From assembly GCA_019843655.1 (NCBI GenBank), contig JACDQD010000006.1:26306246-26370245 (forward strand): 64,000 nucleotides of DNA, given 5' to 3'. The translations under genes and the position numbers were made by a program. Shown here one piece after another: positions 37,901-50,210 of the stretch. Origin of the DNA: Lethocerus indicus (taxonomy: Eukaryota; Arthropoda; Insecta; Hemiptera; Belostomatidae). Positions within the stretch are counted from its first letter, which is position 1, and each line of letters starts with the position of its first letter. The notes beneath the pieces are model-generated. The model saw only the letters and a program-made list of their open reading frames with translations, had not been told where the DNA came from and did no database searches.

Positions 37901-40084
37901 ACCGGCCTAGTTTATACAACAGTCGGGCTGAACGATGAATATTGTTCGGTACCCACTGGTCGCCACTGGTCGATTTTTAAGATTATAGACCGGCATCTGC
38001 ATCTCGCCATCGCCAGTAGAATTCTCTTAAACGCGTGTCCAGTACTGTAACCTTTGAACAATTCGCAGATAAATGAGCATTATTCAAGCGTCCCGCACCT
38101 GCACTTTACCGTCAGTAAATTTCCGATGTACCTATGCATAAATATATACCCGTATAATAAAGATTTACCGAGAACGTGTGATTGAAACAGAAACTGATGT
38201 TCACAACACTCGCACAATAAATACTAGAAACAAATCCATCATTTTGCGGTCTCAGACAACAAACGAATCCCCATGTTAAAAGTTATTAATTTTTAATCTG
38301 AATAATCACATATTCAGATATGTTTAACTTTAATTACATAGCTTGTCAGTTTATTGTCTCATTAGTATTCATAGAACCTTACAACGAAGAAAATAGTAAT
38401 GCTAATACTAATATACTGATTTTTAACTGTCAGCATAATTTATGTAAGTACTAAGGTCGAGTTTCCTTACTTACATCCTACTGAGACGGTAAAGAGAAAT
38501 ACAATATTTATAGTTTTACCCTATTTTACTAGCTTCTTTTCAGTACCAGGGAATTAATTAAATGAGAATTACGTGTCGGCCCTCTATAAATAGACATGCC
38601 CCGGATAGTTTCACCGGTTTTTATACTGGTTAATTTTTAAAACGCCAGAGGTCATCCTGAAATAGCGTACCGGCTGCCTTGACAACCGTAACTCTCCGAA
38701 TCGAAAGTCTTTTATCGGAACAGAGTGAGAGAGTGAGAGAGAGGGAGGAGAGAGAGAGAATTCTTTTATTAATTAATCCCCCGACGACGACGAAAATTGT
38801 CGGGGGATGGCGATGGACGGGAAGTAGAAGGGGGCGGGGGAGGGGTTTAATTGCAAGAGACGTCTCTCACCCCCGCAACCTTCCTCTCTCTCTCTCTCTC
38901 TCTCTCCTGAGAACTTCAATAATTCAGGATTAAAATCGCGGACGGAAAATATTTCATAAGACGTTATTTTCTGAGAGGCCGACGGGTCGGGGGGGGGAGA
39001 GGGGTGGCCGAGAAAGAAACTGGGCGGGGCGGGGGGCAGGGCGAGACGGGAAGAATCTAAAGGAAAATAATGTCGAAGTATAATGGAGGTGGAGAGAGTG
39101 AGAGGGAGCGAGAGAGGGAGAGGGAGTGAGCGGGCGGAGGGGGGCGGGGTGGGCGCCATGCTGCCGCGAGGGGGCGGAGCGGCTGCAAAAATCAGGAGGG
39201 TTGAAGAAGAAAGAGGGAGAAAGAAAATAAAGAGGGCGGCCGCCCCCACCCCCTTCTTCAACCGTTCCTCCCCCTCCGGTGGGAGAGAGAGGGCACGACG
39301 GGGGGGATTGGGAGGGTGGCAGGGGGAGGAGATTAAATTTTTAGCCCCTTCATCAAGCCCCTATAGAAGGGAATAAAAACGGCGTCAACCCCTCACCCAC
39401 CCCCCTTCCGTCCCGACCGCCCCTCCCGAATCTACATTTTTATCGATTCCGGGACTATTTCATTGGGGCTACTATTTCTCACTCTCCCCTCGATTTAATA
39501 TGGCTCGGGGAGCAGAAATCACGTCGGATATTAGTCACACTAGTCGGCCGGGCTACTACCCTCCATGGGGGGCTTATATGCCATCGAAAAAATACTACGA
39601 AATTAACACAACACGAAGCAGTGAGATAAAAACGAAAATACAAAGTCTTAAAGTTTAGAGAAAAATTAGGACCAGGATGCTACCAAAATAACAGGACTGA
39701 CTAAAACATTTAAAGCAATACCTTCCAAACTTTGGCAAAACGTAACTGGACACGCATTATTTCAGAAAATTTATTTTTTATATTACTTATTCTATCTGGT
39801 AAAAGCTATAAAAACTATATATAAAAATATAAATGAAAGAGTTTAATTTGTACTGTACATTTTGTTATACCCTCAGAATCGAATCGGCTATCCACTTTCT
39901 GCCAAGTGATGCGTTTTTTTTACTATAAACGAAAGATACATTATTATTTATTTATTTAATATTTATTATATAATTATCATCATTATTATTGCTCACTGTA
40001 ATTATACGTATACATTCAATGCATAAAAATGTTCGAAAGGTTAACGGACGACCGAGTGAATCTGGGTCGTATGACTTCTATACC
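34909..40084. other. Long intergenic stretch
   Basis: AT-rich from 35.2 to 38.7 kb with GC-run patches at 35.5, 37.5-37.8 and 38.7-39.4 kb. The last patch has long purine tracts, (CT)n at 38884-38906, and a match to the CTCF core (CCGCGAGGGGGCGG, 39164-39177). No gene recognised. Confidence 0.5.
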
Positions 40085-40330
40085 AACCAGGTACTCAACT
40101 CTGTAGCTTAAGTTCTCGGGTTTTTATTGTATATTTTCCCGATTATCACAACAATATTGTTAAAAATTCACGATCAACGTACTATAATATTTAAGCATAC
40201 ATATGTAGTAAGGCCAATAGGCCGGTTACGCATGTAGGAATCACCATTTGTATATCGATTTATCATATGTATTTAAAGAAATAAAACTTATTTGTATCTT
40301 GTACCTTGGTACTAAACTAAATCTAAACTG
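40085..40330 (+). repeat. Dispersed repeat C, copy 1
   Basis: Contains GGTTTTTATTGTATATTTTC, CCGATTATCACAACAATATT, GTACTATAATATTTAAG and TATTTAAAGAAATAA. All recur inverted and in order at 44010-44190. This copy carries extra sequence around 40200-40260. Confidence 0.85.
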
Positions 40331-41595
40331 GGTTATAGGCTTCATTGAAATAGTAATAGACGCGGTGTGATAGTTGAACTGGATAACGGGCGTTTATACT
40401 CAGATATCGAGGATAATATTCTGTAGAAATTTCCCTTCGTTTATTGACATTACATAGATAATATATTATATATATTATATATGTTGTATATCATATGTGA
40501 TTATACAATTGTGCAGGGAAGAAAAATTGACGCTGATATAAGAGAACTGTGAATAAGTATGGCCGAATTTTTGGATTTTATAAAGAGGCTTTTTATAGAG
40601 GCAACTTCTTCTCCTGTTGGTGGGGTAGATAGCGGTCACAAAAGATACAGAATCGACCGCCTGGAGAAGCATATTCCGCGTTCTTTTGTTCTTTAATTTC
40701 CCCTCTCAAACCCCCACCCACCCCCCACACACAGCGTCCCCACGCCAAAACCTCTCGCGCTTTTCCGCCGAAAGATAACTTTTATCGGGCCCAATTTTTC
40801 CAAGGAGGAGGGGTCGGGCCCACCCTCCCCCCGGCCGCCTTCTTCAACCCCCGTCTTCATTATCTCCGAATTCATCGATTAAACTTTTCCCCGGCGCCTT
40901 CTAAAGACCCCGAGCCCTCCTCCTCCGTACCCCCGACGGAAAAAGTTCAAAAGGGAGGTCGGGCCCAATTTACAAAAGAAATTCTAATTAAAACGCGGGT
41001 GGGGTTCGAGCACCGATTCGGCGGAAAAACGCCTCCCGACCGTTTTAATAAACTGAATTAGGGGTCGCTTCCACTTTGTACGAACCCCAGGCCCTCTGTT
41101 TACACCGGCGGCCCCCACACAGACGTCATTAACTGACCCCGGCCAAACATTGGACCGATGGACACGGGGACCCGATAGAGTTTCATTTTCGACACGCGCA
41201 TATCCCACTTTCCGACGAAGATTCACCCGGGGTGAATCCGACGGGAAGAATGAGCGCACGTATTATTCTTAAAGAACCGGAGAATGAATACAACAAAAGA
41301 ACAGTAAATATTAATAGTTTGTCCATGCAGTCCGGGATTGTTAAATGAATATTTGTTAGAAAATTAGTCATTAGATAAGTTATGTGGGAGGGGGGGAGGA
41401 ATAGGGTGGTTGGGATGTTGAGGTTAAACGCAGTACTGAGGCAAAACTTTCACGCATGCTGAACGAGGAGACATAACGAACGGGACAATATAAAGTGTAA
41501 TAACTGTAGGAAAATGAAACCCTGATGATTTCAATCAGGTACAGGTATCTTACGTCGGTACAATCCAACAGTCAATATATTAATGCTAGTTTAAT
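40331..41595. other. Intergenic DNA
   Basis: AT-rich, then a GC-rich patch at 40.7-41.2 kb. A short AT-palindromic run lies at 40451-40490. No gene recognised. Confidence 0.5.
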
Positions 41596-41599
41596 TCAA

Positions 41600-42015
41600 C
41601 CAAAATCCCAGTACCCGACTCAAAAGAATCGACTTAAACCGAAAATTTGGACTTTAAGACCATTGCTAAAACGGACATCGAAATTGACCTCAAGTAAAAA
41701 ACTGACAATGTACAAAGCGATACTTAAACCGACACGGACATACGGTATAGAGCTATGGGGTTCCACCGACACATCCGACATCGCTCGCATCCAGAAATTT
41801 CAGTAAAAAATCCTTCGTACCATCCTTAGGCTATAATTGTTCTTTTCTGAAAAGTGCCATCTTTGGGTGGTTCCTTTTTATCACATGTGAAAAAAAAATC
41901 ACTTGTACTTATAACATTCATGTTGATTGTACAAAATAAAAAAAGGTAAAAAAAAAGAAGGAATTCGGTAAAGTATAATTCAGGGCTGACAAAAAATAAA
42001 CGAAGGTAAAAATAT
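41600..42015 (+). mobile_element. Jockey-type LINE 3' fragment with internal deletion
   Basis: The frame reads PKIWTLRPLLKRTSKLT, then YKAILKPTRTYGIELWGST, then a stop. After CGTACCATCCTTA the sequence jumps straight to the 3' UTR (TATAATTGTTCTTTTCTG), skipping about 215 bases present in the neighbouring copy. It ends with GTTGATTGTACAAAATAAAA and an extra 3' stretch through AAAATATCGA. The same deletion and extension occur inverted at 56804-57305. Confidence 0.85.
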
Positions 42016-42395
42016 CGAAAGTCCTTCGTACCATCCTTAATGCTCCCCCCGGTATGTTTCTAACTGTACAATCCAACTAGACCTCAACATACGCACAGTC
42101 GACGAAATCGTAAAATCCCGGTTCCTGAAGTTCCACTCCCTCCTTTCTACTCATCCTAATCCACTCGTTCAGTCCCTTTCCTCTCTTACCCATCCATAAT
42201 CTCCCCAACGTCGGCTTAAACGCCGCTGGCCCAGAGATCTTCTTAGCCCTTAGATCATAATTGTTCTTGTGTCAAAACTGCCATCTTTGGGCGGTTCCTA
42301 TTATCACGAAATACATGTGAAAAAATACATACAGCATTTATATTTATAATATTCACTGTTGATTGTACAAAATAGAAAAATGGTTAAAAAAAATT
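42016..42395 (+). mobile_element. Jockey-type LINE 3' fragment, adjacent copy
   Basis: Begins AGTCCTTCGTACCATCC immediately after the preceding fragment. It retains the NAP-V-N region, the ACAGTCGACGAAATCG block and the 3' UTR that the preceding copy lacks, ending TTGTACAAAATAGAAAAATG. The two form a head-to-tail pair of truncated insertions. Confidence 0.8.
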
Positions 42396-44009
42396 TCAAC
42401 CAATAGAATACTTGAGATAATAAAGAATGAAAAGTGAACGTGATAAGGGATATCCGTCCCAGTACTTGATGGTTGTGAATGAATAATGAATTGTCATTCA
42501 TGCAGTGACAGTGATGAGAGGGGGTGTGTGGGCTTCGCCTGCACCAGACGTGTGTTAAGTGCCTCTCAAAAATCCTACAACAGGTGCAAATCGCGCACAT
42601 AACCGCGAACGCGGGCATTTATTCTCCTGACAATCAGTGCATTGTCATTTCCCGTCCTAACATGACACCAAAATATTGTCGGGTATTGTACGTTCAAATG
42701 AAATGCGATTTGAAATTTGTGTGAAATTCAATCGTCTATAAAGTCAAACTTTAAAAGTTGAGTTTTTTGTCGACCACCGACATATGAATCATAATTTTTA
42801 AACGGTATACTATCTACTGAATGTTTTTATAGGATTTGATATCTTAGGTTTGTTTTGAAACGAATATTCGTAATTGAGAGGATACTTTTTTTTATAGGGA
42901 AATATATGAGTCTTAAATCCAATGTTTTCTATACGAGTACTCTGAATTCTGAACATGAATATTGAACGAAATGTTTTAGATAAGATTATAATAAATCGAA
43001 GCCATATAGGGAACATACTTTTCATACACACTCAGATGTTTTAATCCGGAGAAGTATGGAATACTTTAGGTTTCAAGTATGTAGACTGTATTTCCTTCTT
43101 TCACATATTTTCCCCATTCATCCGTTCGTCTCCACTCTGTTATCATTATTTTTCTTCGTGTATATTTATAAAAATTAGATATATGGGTATATAAATTGTC
43201 GGATCAATGGTTTGTTATAAGGAGAACAAAGGGAGGCCGGCGGTGGAAGGGTGTTAATCCGGCTGAATTGTTTATTGGCTCAAACGGCCCTTCACTCTAA
43301 TTACGGAAGGAATTCCTATTTATCTCAGGACGGGCTTTAGTTTTAATCTTTTTTTTCACTGGTAACGAATCGCTCTCCATCCCTTCAGCCCCCCTCTGCT
43401 TCATCCCCCATCGTAATTCTCCCTAATCTATTCGGCTGTCTCATCCCTTCCCTCTCCCCCCATCCCTCTCGTCACGACCCCTATTCCTGCTACTCCACTT
43501 CTTCCTTCCTACTGCTCAGCCTTATCTGACGCAACTCATTTTCCGAACCCTTCTTTCTGTCCGACCCTTATTTTCTCCGTGTGTACCTACCCCACCCCCG
43601 ACCGCCCACCCACGCCCCCCGCAACCCCCGGAGGGAGCACTTCGACGCCGCCATTCATCGAATCAACGTCCGCTTCGGTGGTTTTCACCTCTCGAACATT
43701 TCCCAATTTGGTGTTGGCTCTGTGTACCATTTCCCTAAAAAAAATCCTATAATAACTTTAAGAAGGTTTTCTGGCCCCGAATGATGGTATCTGAACATCT
43801 TACATTTAAAAACTTTGTACAAATTTTGCTTCCATATTTTGTTATCCTATCCTGTTCTATAAGTCTAGTAAGTTATATCTCCTATGAGTCCAATTCCAAG
43901 CCCTAATCCACTCCAGAATAAAATCAAAACCAGTTAAGGAACTGAAAATAAGAACCGTGATAACAAACTCGTAATGTACATAACACTTGTGTATGTAAAC
44001 TGGTCATTA
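42396..44009. other. Intergenic DNA
   Basis: AT-rich with a pyrimidine-rich patch at 43.4-43.6 kb. No gene or repeat recognised. Confidence 0.5.
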
Positions 44010-44190
44010 AGTAGGTTTTATAAATGCAAACAAGTCTTATTTCTTTAAATATGGTACTTAAATATTATAGTACATTATATACCTTAATATTATAGATCAT
44101 GAATTTTAACAATATTGTTGTGATAATCGGGAAAATATACAATAAAAACCCAAGAACTTAAGCAACACATCATTAAGTAGGTGTTCGTTC
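44010..44190 (-). repeat. Dispersed repeat C, copy 2 (inverted)
   Basis: The reverse complement matches repeat C copy 1 block for block, including GTACTATAATATTTAAG and ATTGTATATTTTCCCGATTA. The pair is separated by 3.7 kb containing both LINE fragments. Confidence 0.85.
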
Positions 44191-44234
44191 TAGTAATGTA
44201 AATTATTATTTCAGATACAATAACACTGATTATT

Positions 44235-44238
<4 letters not shown>

Positions 44239-44297
<59 letters not shown>
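44239..44297. repeat. (TA)n microsatellite, about 29 units
   Basis: A pure TA run of 59 bases. It is self-complementary and likely to be length-variable. Confidence 0.97.
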
Positions 44298-44300
<3 letters not shown>

Positions 44301-47300
44301 ATTCACTGGTATTTCCGGACATCTTAAAATTGTCTACTAATAAAGAGTTTTCGTACTATTAATGGTATAGACATCAGAATAAGTTCATAAATAGGTCTTC
44401 AATTCCTTTCCTAATGAACATTAGCATAAGGGATTTCGGTTCGCCCCCTTTACAAATTAAACATTTCCAACCCGCCCAATTCGAACTGCCCCCTCGTGGG
44501 GGTGAAATTGTTGGGCCAAAAGTTGAATTCCCCGTCCGAGGGGTTGATACTCCTCGCTCAACATAAAAGCGGGCGCCGACCGCCCTTTTATGTTTTTCCC
44601 GCGGAGAAAAGTTTTGAAGAAAGCGGGCCAGTGGCGCGGGGCCGGCGTCTTATCAACAGGAAGGGGCGTTATGAAAAGGAGAAAGAGAGGAGGCCTTTTG
44701 AAAGGAGGGCCCCCTCCCGTGCAGCCCTTATCTAAAACGTTAGTGGGAGGGCGAGGACGGTTAGGGGGGGATGGTGGGAGGCCGCCCGTAAAACCCAACC
44801 CCCACCACCCTCCACCCTCCACCCCACAACCCCTCGGCTAGTTACTCATTGCCCGTAATGGCCGGCCTTTTCCAGATGGGGGTTTTTAGTGTGCGGCCGC
44901 CTAAATCTAAGAACGGCCGGCAAAACTATTGTCCGCCCCGTTTGAAATATTAGAGAAAATCTAGGCATTGTTTCATGTCCAGCATCTGCAAATCTGGAGC
45001 AGAAAGCAAAATTATAAAGCAGTAAATAATACTAATTAGAACCGAATTATTTTTATTTTTCAACACTCTCCATTCAGGAATGTACACTTGGTGCAGCGAG
45101 AATCAATTTTCCCAAATAATTATTCCTTATTTTTATTTAAAAAAAATATTGTCCATTTATAACATTTGTGGGGAGAGTTATGATTGTTTCATTATGACAC
45201 TATTATATTATTATAGATTTGATACTCAAAAAGCCTAAGATGAGCCTTGCATAATGAGTAAAAGAACGATTTCGGCGTTTTGATTTATTGTATTTCGAAC
45301 GTTATGAAATGTATTACAGACCAGAACCGGTAATAAATTACGCATTCTTTTGGCAACCACAACAATTATCGAGTTCTGACAAACAAGTTCATGCTAGACC
45401 GGCGATAGCGGACAGCAGAAGCGGGCGTAACACGACAGGATTAGTCTCATAAATACTCTAGAATTTCGATTAATTCCGTTAATTTCCAGCTTTATAATGT
45501 AGTTTCGACCGATTCGCCGGCTGTTTGTATTGGTAATACAGGCGTACAGTACACGCGCCCCGTCTCTCATTCGGCCGCAAATAGATCCGAAAGCGCGATC
45601 TGTATGAATTACGCGACCGTCCTGAAACATCGTACGTAGTGGTAGCGGTAGGCTCAATTTAATGGGGTTAATGGAGCTACCCCTTGGTCCGGGGCGGAGC
45701 TTTCCGCCGGCTCACACCAACACCAAACACGGCCTATATCTGTAGTCGACAACGTTTCGTAGACGTCCCTACGATATCATTGTTAAATGGGGGGCGGACG
45801 GAGGGAGAGTAGAACTATGAATTTCCGAACCGCCCCCGCCCCACCGCGGCCGGTCGTAGGGGTTGTCCACCGATAGCGATAGTTTGCGTTGTTGGCGCGT
45901 GTGTGTGAAATGTACAGTCCGCAGGGGGTGGGGAGGGGTCGGCAAGTCCGATAAGTAATGATCAGAGTACTAATGTGATTTCACAACATTGGCGGCACTG
46001 GGTTAGCATTGGCTTGGTGTGTGCTGGGGGTAGGGGGTTAGATTGATGGTGCATCGGGCGGCGGGTACGAGGGGGCGGTCGGGTGTGATGAGGGGTAGCT
46101 GCACCGGCTAAACACAACTCCTAATTGTTAAATACTGTACATCGGCCCCGCACCCCGACCCCCACCCACCCTCAAATCCAAACCAAAACCCCAGGGCCCC
46201 ACTATTTGGCTTCAGAATAGAAATCAATCGTGTTAAAACGAGGCTGGACACCCCTCCTCGCTACACACCGAGGGCACGGATGTGATTGTTGTCCGGGATA
46301 TGGATGTGCGACAGACCAACCCCTCCCGCCACCCCCCCCGAATAACCCCTACTACTAACCCTCTTCCGAAATCACAATCCCGGACGATAGCTTCGTCGTT
46401 TATATTGGCGTATCGACAGGAGGCGCCGAAGCAAACCGTGTCGACACGGCCTCCCTACCGCCCGTCCGCGGGTTTTACAACGACTTAAAATCGAACGATC
46501 AATCTCTATATCCACATTTCTGGTGAACGATTGCGAATAACTGGGGTGATGCCAAAATGAACGGCGCCCATCACGCGATCTCCGATCCGTTGTATTTTCC
46601 TGTGCCAAATCGCCGCCGCGTCCCGGGAAACGTATACGCTTGTACAGTACCGTGTTCTCTTGATGGGTACGATTGGACGAATGAAAAACGGATTTCGCCT
46701 CTGTTTTACAAGCCTGTTGTTTACAAAAGTCAAAGGGAGCGAATAAAAAATATTCTATTATCATTTTTTAGTGTGGGGGTTCAATTGCGACATTTTTCCA
46801 CTGACAATTACGCAGGAAATAAGGTAGTTGAAAACTCGGGAGTCGGCACTCTTACATTAGCATATACATGTCGTATTAATCCAGCGCGGTAATTCCACTA
46901 CAACGTAGGCAAACATGGAACGTACATCGGCGTATTAGAAGATTGTATATATTGGATGTAAATCTCAGCTGGTGTATTCTTTTGGATTGCCGTCGTCGGG
47001 ACGGAGGGATCAGATTTTGATTAATTTTTAGTCCGGAATGGGGGAGGGATTATCAAAAAATCGTGGGAGGGGTGGAAAAGATTGTGGAATGGAGAAAGGT
47101 GGCGATAATCCCGGGGAATCATTCGGAGAAACCCCACCCCGCTCGTGCTACGACGGGAGAATATTTTTGGAAGGGACTTCTCAATCCTCGGGGATATTAG
47201 GTTGGGGGGTGAGGGGTGAGGGGTGAGTGGAGGGAGGCTGTCAGAATCAGTGAAGATCAGCGATTGGGGGGAGGTGGGTGCCCCGCCGAAGGGAAGGGTG

Positions 47301-49086
47301 GAAACGCCCCCACTTCACAAATGGAAGTCCGACTCTCGGATTAAAAATTCCCTCTGTTATAATTCCCTCCCCACCCCCGCTGCGTCGCTCATAAATTATT
47401 TGCTTTATAATTTAAAAGCGAGCGCGGGCGAGAGAGGGAAAGAATCCTCTTTCTCGGGGGGTTAGCTGCAGGTTTGTTTCAGGTTTAGTAAAGCTTTATG
47501 GATACCGCCCGAGTGCCTGCCCAACCCGGTGCATTCCTCTTGTATTCTTCTTCGTCAACGACGGCAAAGATGTTTCTTGTACCGGAGACTGAAAGCAAAG
47601 TGGGAATGGGAGGGAATCTTTGTTGAACAAAAGATGAGATTTTCACCTCATGCCCGGGGTGGAAAATTTCGGCGAAAGGAAACTATTCCGCGCCCCGAAC
47701 AACCCCCTCCCCCCACCCCCCGAACATTTCGGAGAATCAAAAGAGATGGTCTATAAATAAAAAATAATGTTAAACATTTATACGCAATACATAAAAGTGT
47801 ACGCGTTTATAACTTTTAATTTAGGCGTATCATTGTATAGTCCTTTTGAGAGTTCATATATATTCCGTTCATATATAGGTTCGAATGTCTTTTTGTAATA
47901 GTCTGGAGTATGACTAAGTGGGCCAATTGAGACAGCCCGTCGCAAGAGGGATATTCGCGCAGGAAAAACATCCCCTACTTCCTAATTCTCAGCGGCGTAT
48001 TTTCAAGTTTTTTTTACCAGTTGTACTTCCAAAAATTAAAATGACTCCATTACGCGATAAAATGTGTTATTGATCATTGACGGGGCGATTTCAATCTATT
48101 ACTTGAGGGAAATGACCCTCTATCAAAATGCACATCCATTTCTTAATATTTTATTATGTCAAAAATGAATCGGGTTGTAATTAGTGTTTTATATTGCGTT
48201 ACAAAGTAGAAATAAGTTAAGAAAGAGAGGAAAAATAGTAAAAATGAATTAAGTAGGAATTATGAAGGGAATTTAAAGTGACATCCAGCAGTTAAAGTCT
48301 AAATTATTAGATCATAATGTCTAATTCGAAATACAAAAGAAATTAATAATCTTCGTAATATATTATTTATGTTGAATGTTGAATTATAATTTTGGGAAAC
48401 GGGAAGAAACAAGGCTTCGGTTATTCAGCGTATATCTCAATAATTCGTGATAATAACAAAGAAAACAGATCGCGGGTGTTTCCACAGATGTTGGTCCGGA
48501 AAAAGTGTAATTTATAATCCGAGTTAATGAATATTATAACGACGAACAGTATGGGGAAAAGGGACGGGTGATGTGTTGGACGGGGCCGAAATCGACCCGA
48601 GACAGATGTTACTTTTTACCCCCAATCAAGTGAGAGCGAGCGGTCGGAAGATTGAGTGAATACCGCCGGATACACTCCGATATACAGCCGGATTGGTACA
48701 GCCCGGTATACACAGGGTTGTATACGCCGAAGGCGGGGTGGGCCCGTGCTTGTCGCCGCCTTGTAAAGAGACGGTAACCCGGGCGAGACCATTCATTGTC
48801 GGCCCGAAATTGCACACGACCACCAGGAGACGTCCCCATGTCCGACCAGCCGCAACAGTGTCGTGTCACCAAGGGGGGTTGAGGGTCGAAAGCGTTCAAA
48901 AATTACTATATAGTTAGGCGCCAAATTGAAATTTCGAAAGTTGGCTAAAGTAATAAGGTGAAATAAATCAGATTATCGTCTTATTTCGGCCGGTCCCAAT
49001 AAAAAAGTTGAAACAATTTTCGATCCTGTAAAAACAAGCTTAAACACTTCGTTTCATTTATTATAGAATCAACTAACTGTTATAAG
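44298..49086. other. Long intergenic stretch
   Basis: Mixed AT-rich DNA and G/C-run patches (44.5-44.9, 45.7-46.4, 47.0-47.7 kb). Frames of 111 codons (plus, 46557-46892) and 130 codons (minus, 46372-46764) overlap each other and contain no domain I recognise. The plus frame has a good ATG context (CAAAATGA), so it is the better candidate if either is expressed. Confidence 0.45.
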
Positions 49087-49088
49087 TA

Positions 49089-49297
49089 TTAGGGGTACCC
49101 AAAAGTAATCAAAATTTTGACTTTGGAATTCGTTTTATTTTGCTAAAAAAAACTTTAATTATTAATCTACTATATTCACCGATATTATCGACAACTCTCT
49201 GCCACTTTTCGGGCAAATTTTCGATTCCCCTCTTGGAGAACTCCTCAAGACCAAAATACATCTTATCAAATTGTTGATTTCTTTTGGGTACACCTAA
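49089..49297 (-). mobile_element. Mariner-derived miniature element, 209 bp, TA target sites
   Basis: Terminal inverted repeats are TTAGGGGTACCCAAAAGTAA (left) and TTAGGTGTACCCAAAAGAAA (right, reverse complement). Both ends are flanked by TA (49087-49088 and 49298-49299), the target site of Tc1/mariner transposons. On the minus strand, an ATG at 49261 opens 50 codons ending in TGA at 49109. They read RGIENLPEKWQRVVDNIGEY, the signature of the mariner transposase C-terminus. The DDE catalytic core is absent, so the element arose from a full mariner by internal deletion and could move only with transposase supplied in trans. Confidence 0.9.
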
Positions 49298-49343
49298 TAC
49301 AATGGCGGTTCTTTATTATTATTTTTTACCGCCATCCTAACGC

Positions 49344-49365
49344 CCCGCAATTTCAGAATTGCGGG
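49344..49365. other. Perfect 9-bp hairpin
   Basis: CCCGCAATT, loop TCAG, AATTGCGGG, lying 47 bases beyond the mariner-derived element. No following U-run or gene gives it a role. Confidence 0.5.
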
Positions 49366-49878
49366 AAAGACGAAAGCCCGATCTCATTTCAGAGGCTCAA
49401 TAAAGACAATTTTGTACAAGGACAATTATGTCCTTCAAATAAAAGGCAATTATAGGGGGAAGATTAATATTTTTGTATTTATTCGGTTACGTTCGGTCCA
49501 GGTTTTCGCCGGCGCCCACACATTAATCGAGATTTCGAAGGTTCTCAAGACCCCTCCGCCTGTTACAACCCTTCTCGGAGAGGGCGAATCTGAGGTGTGC
49601 CCGTGAACGGGGTTGTTCGGTGTTGTGTGCCAGCTTGTAATTGTACCGCTTGCGGGGTGCGGCTATTGAGAAACTGTGGCTGCGGGTTGGCAGAACCCAA
49701 ACACTATACTACACCTCACCGGAGGTGTATTCGGAAATTTATCGGACAGACCCAAAATAGTATACTTTAAAATTAATTATTAAAATTATTTAACTGCAAG
49801 AGTACTCTTGAAATTCTTATAAAATTCGGGTAAAATTTCAGTTTAGTACAAAAATGGTAAAACATTTATTAAAGCAGA
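49366..49878. other. Intergenic DNA
   Basis: No gene or repeat recognised between the mariner-derived element and the next miniature element. Confidence 0.5.
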
Positions 49879-50210
49879 TTTCGTGTGTCTCCTCTCGTTG
49901 GTTTGGTCTTTTGCTAGACCGGTTTCGGCTGCTCACCAACTCCAGTAGCGGTGTTAGTCACTTTTGGCACTTTGGGGATGTTTTTTGGGCATCCTCACTG
50001 CACTGTCACTGTCACTTGTACTGTGGTGGTTGTCTGCTTGTCGTGTGTATATAAGCGTGTCTTGTTATTGTGTTTTTAGGGGATTTTGTGGGTTTTTTTT
50101 TAAATCGGCTTAAGTTTCTGTCGGGTTGGCGCGCAACCGAAACCGGTCTAGCAAAAGACCAAACCAGCGAAAGGAGACAGAAACACACGAAATTGACGGT
50201 ATTCCGACCG
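49879..50210. mobile_element. Miniature element family, copy 6 (longest)
   Basis: The left arm, TGTCTCCTCTCGTTGGTTTG then GTCTTTTGCTAGACCGGTTT, pairs with the right arm AAACCGGTCTAGCAAAAGAC then CAAACCAGCGAAAGGAGACA. The interior has AGTAGCGGTGTTAGTCACTT, GATGTTTTTTGGGCATCCTC and CACTGTCACTGTCACTTGTA, as in copy 4. About 115 bases of unrelated T/G-rich sequence (50025-50140) lie in the middle. Confidence 0.85.

Noticed and set aside
46372..46892. Overlapping 111- and 130-codon frames on opposite strands
   Set aside because: Neither shows a known motif, they exclude each other, and no splice or poly(A) context supports a gene.
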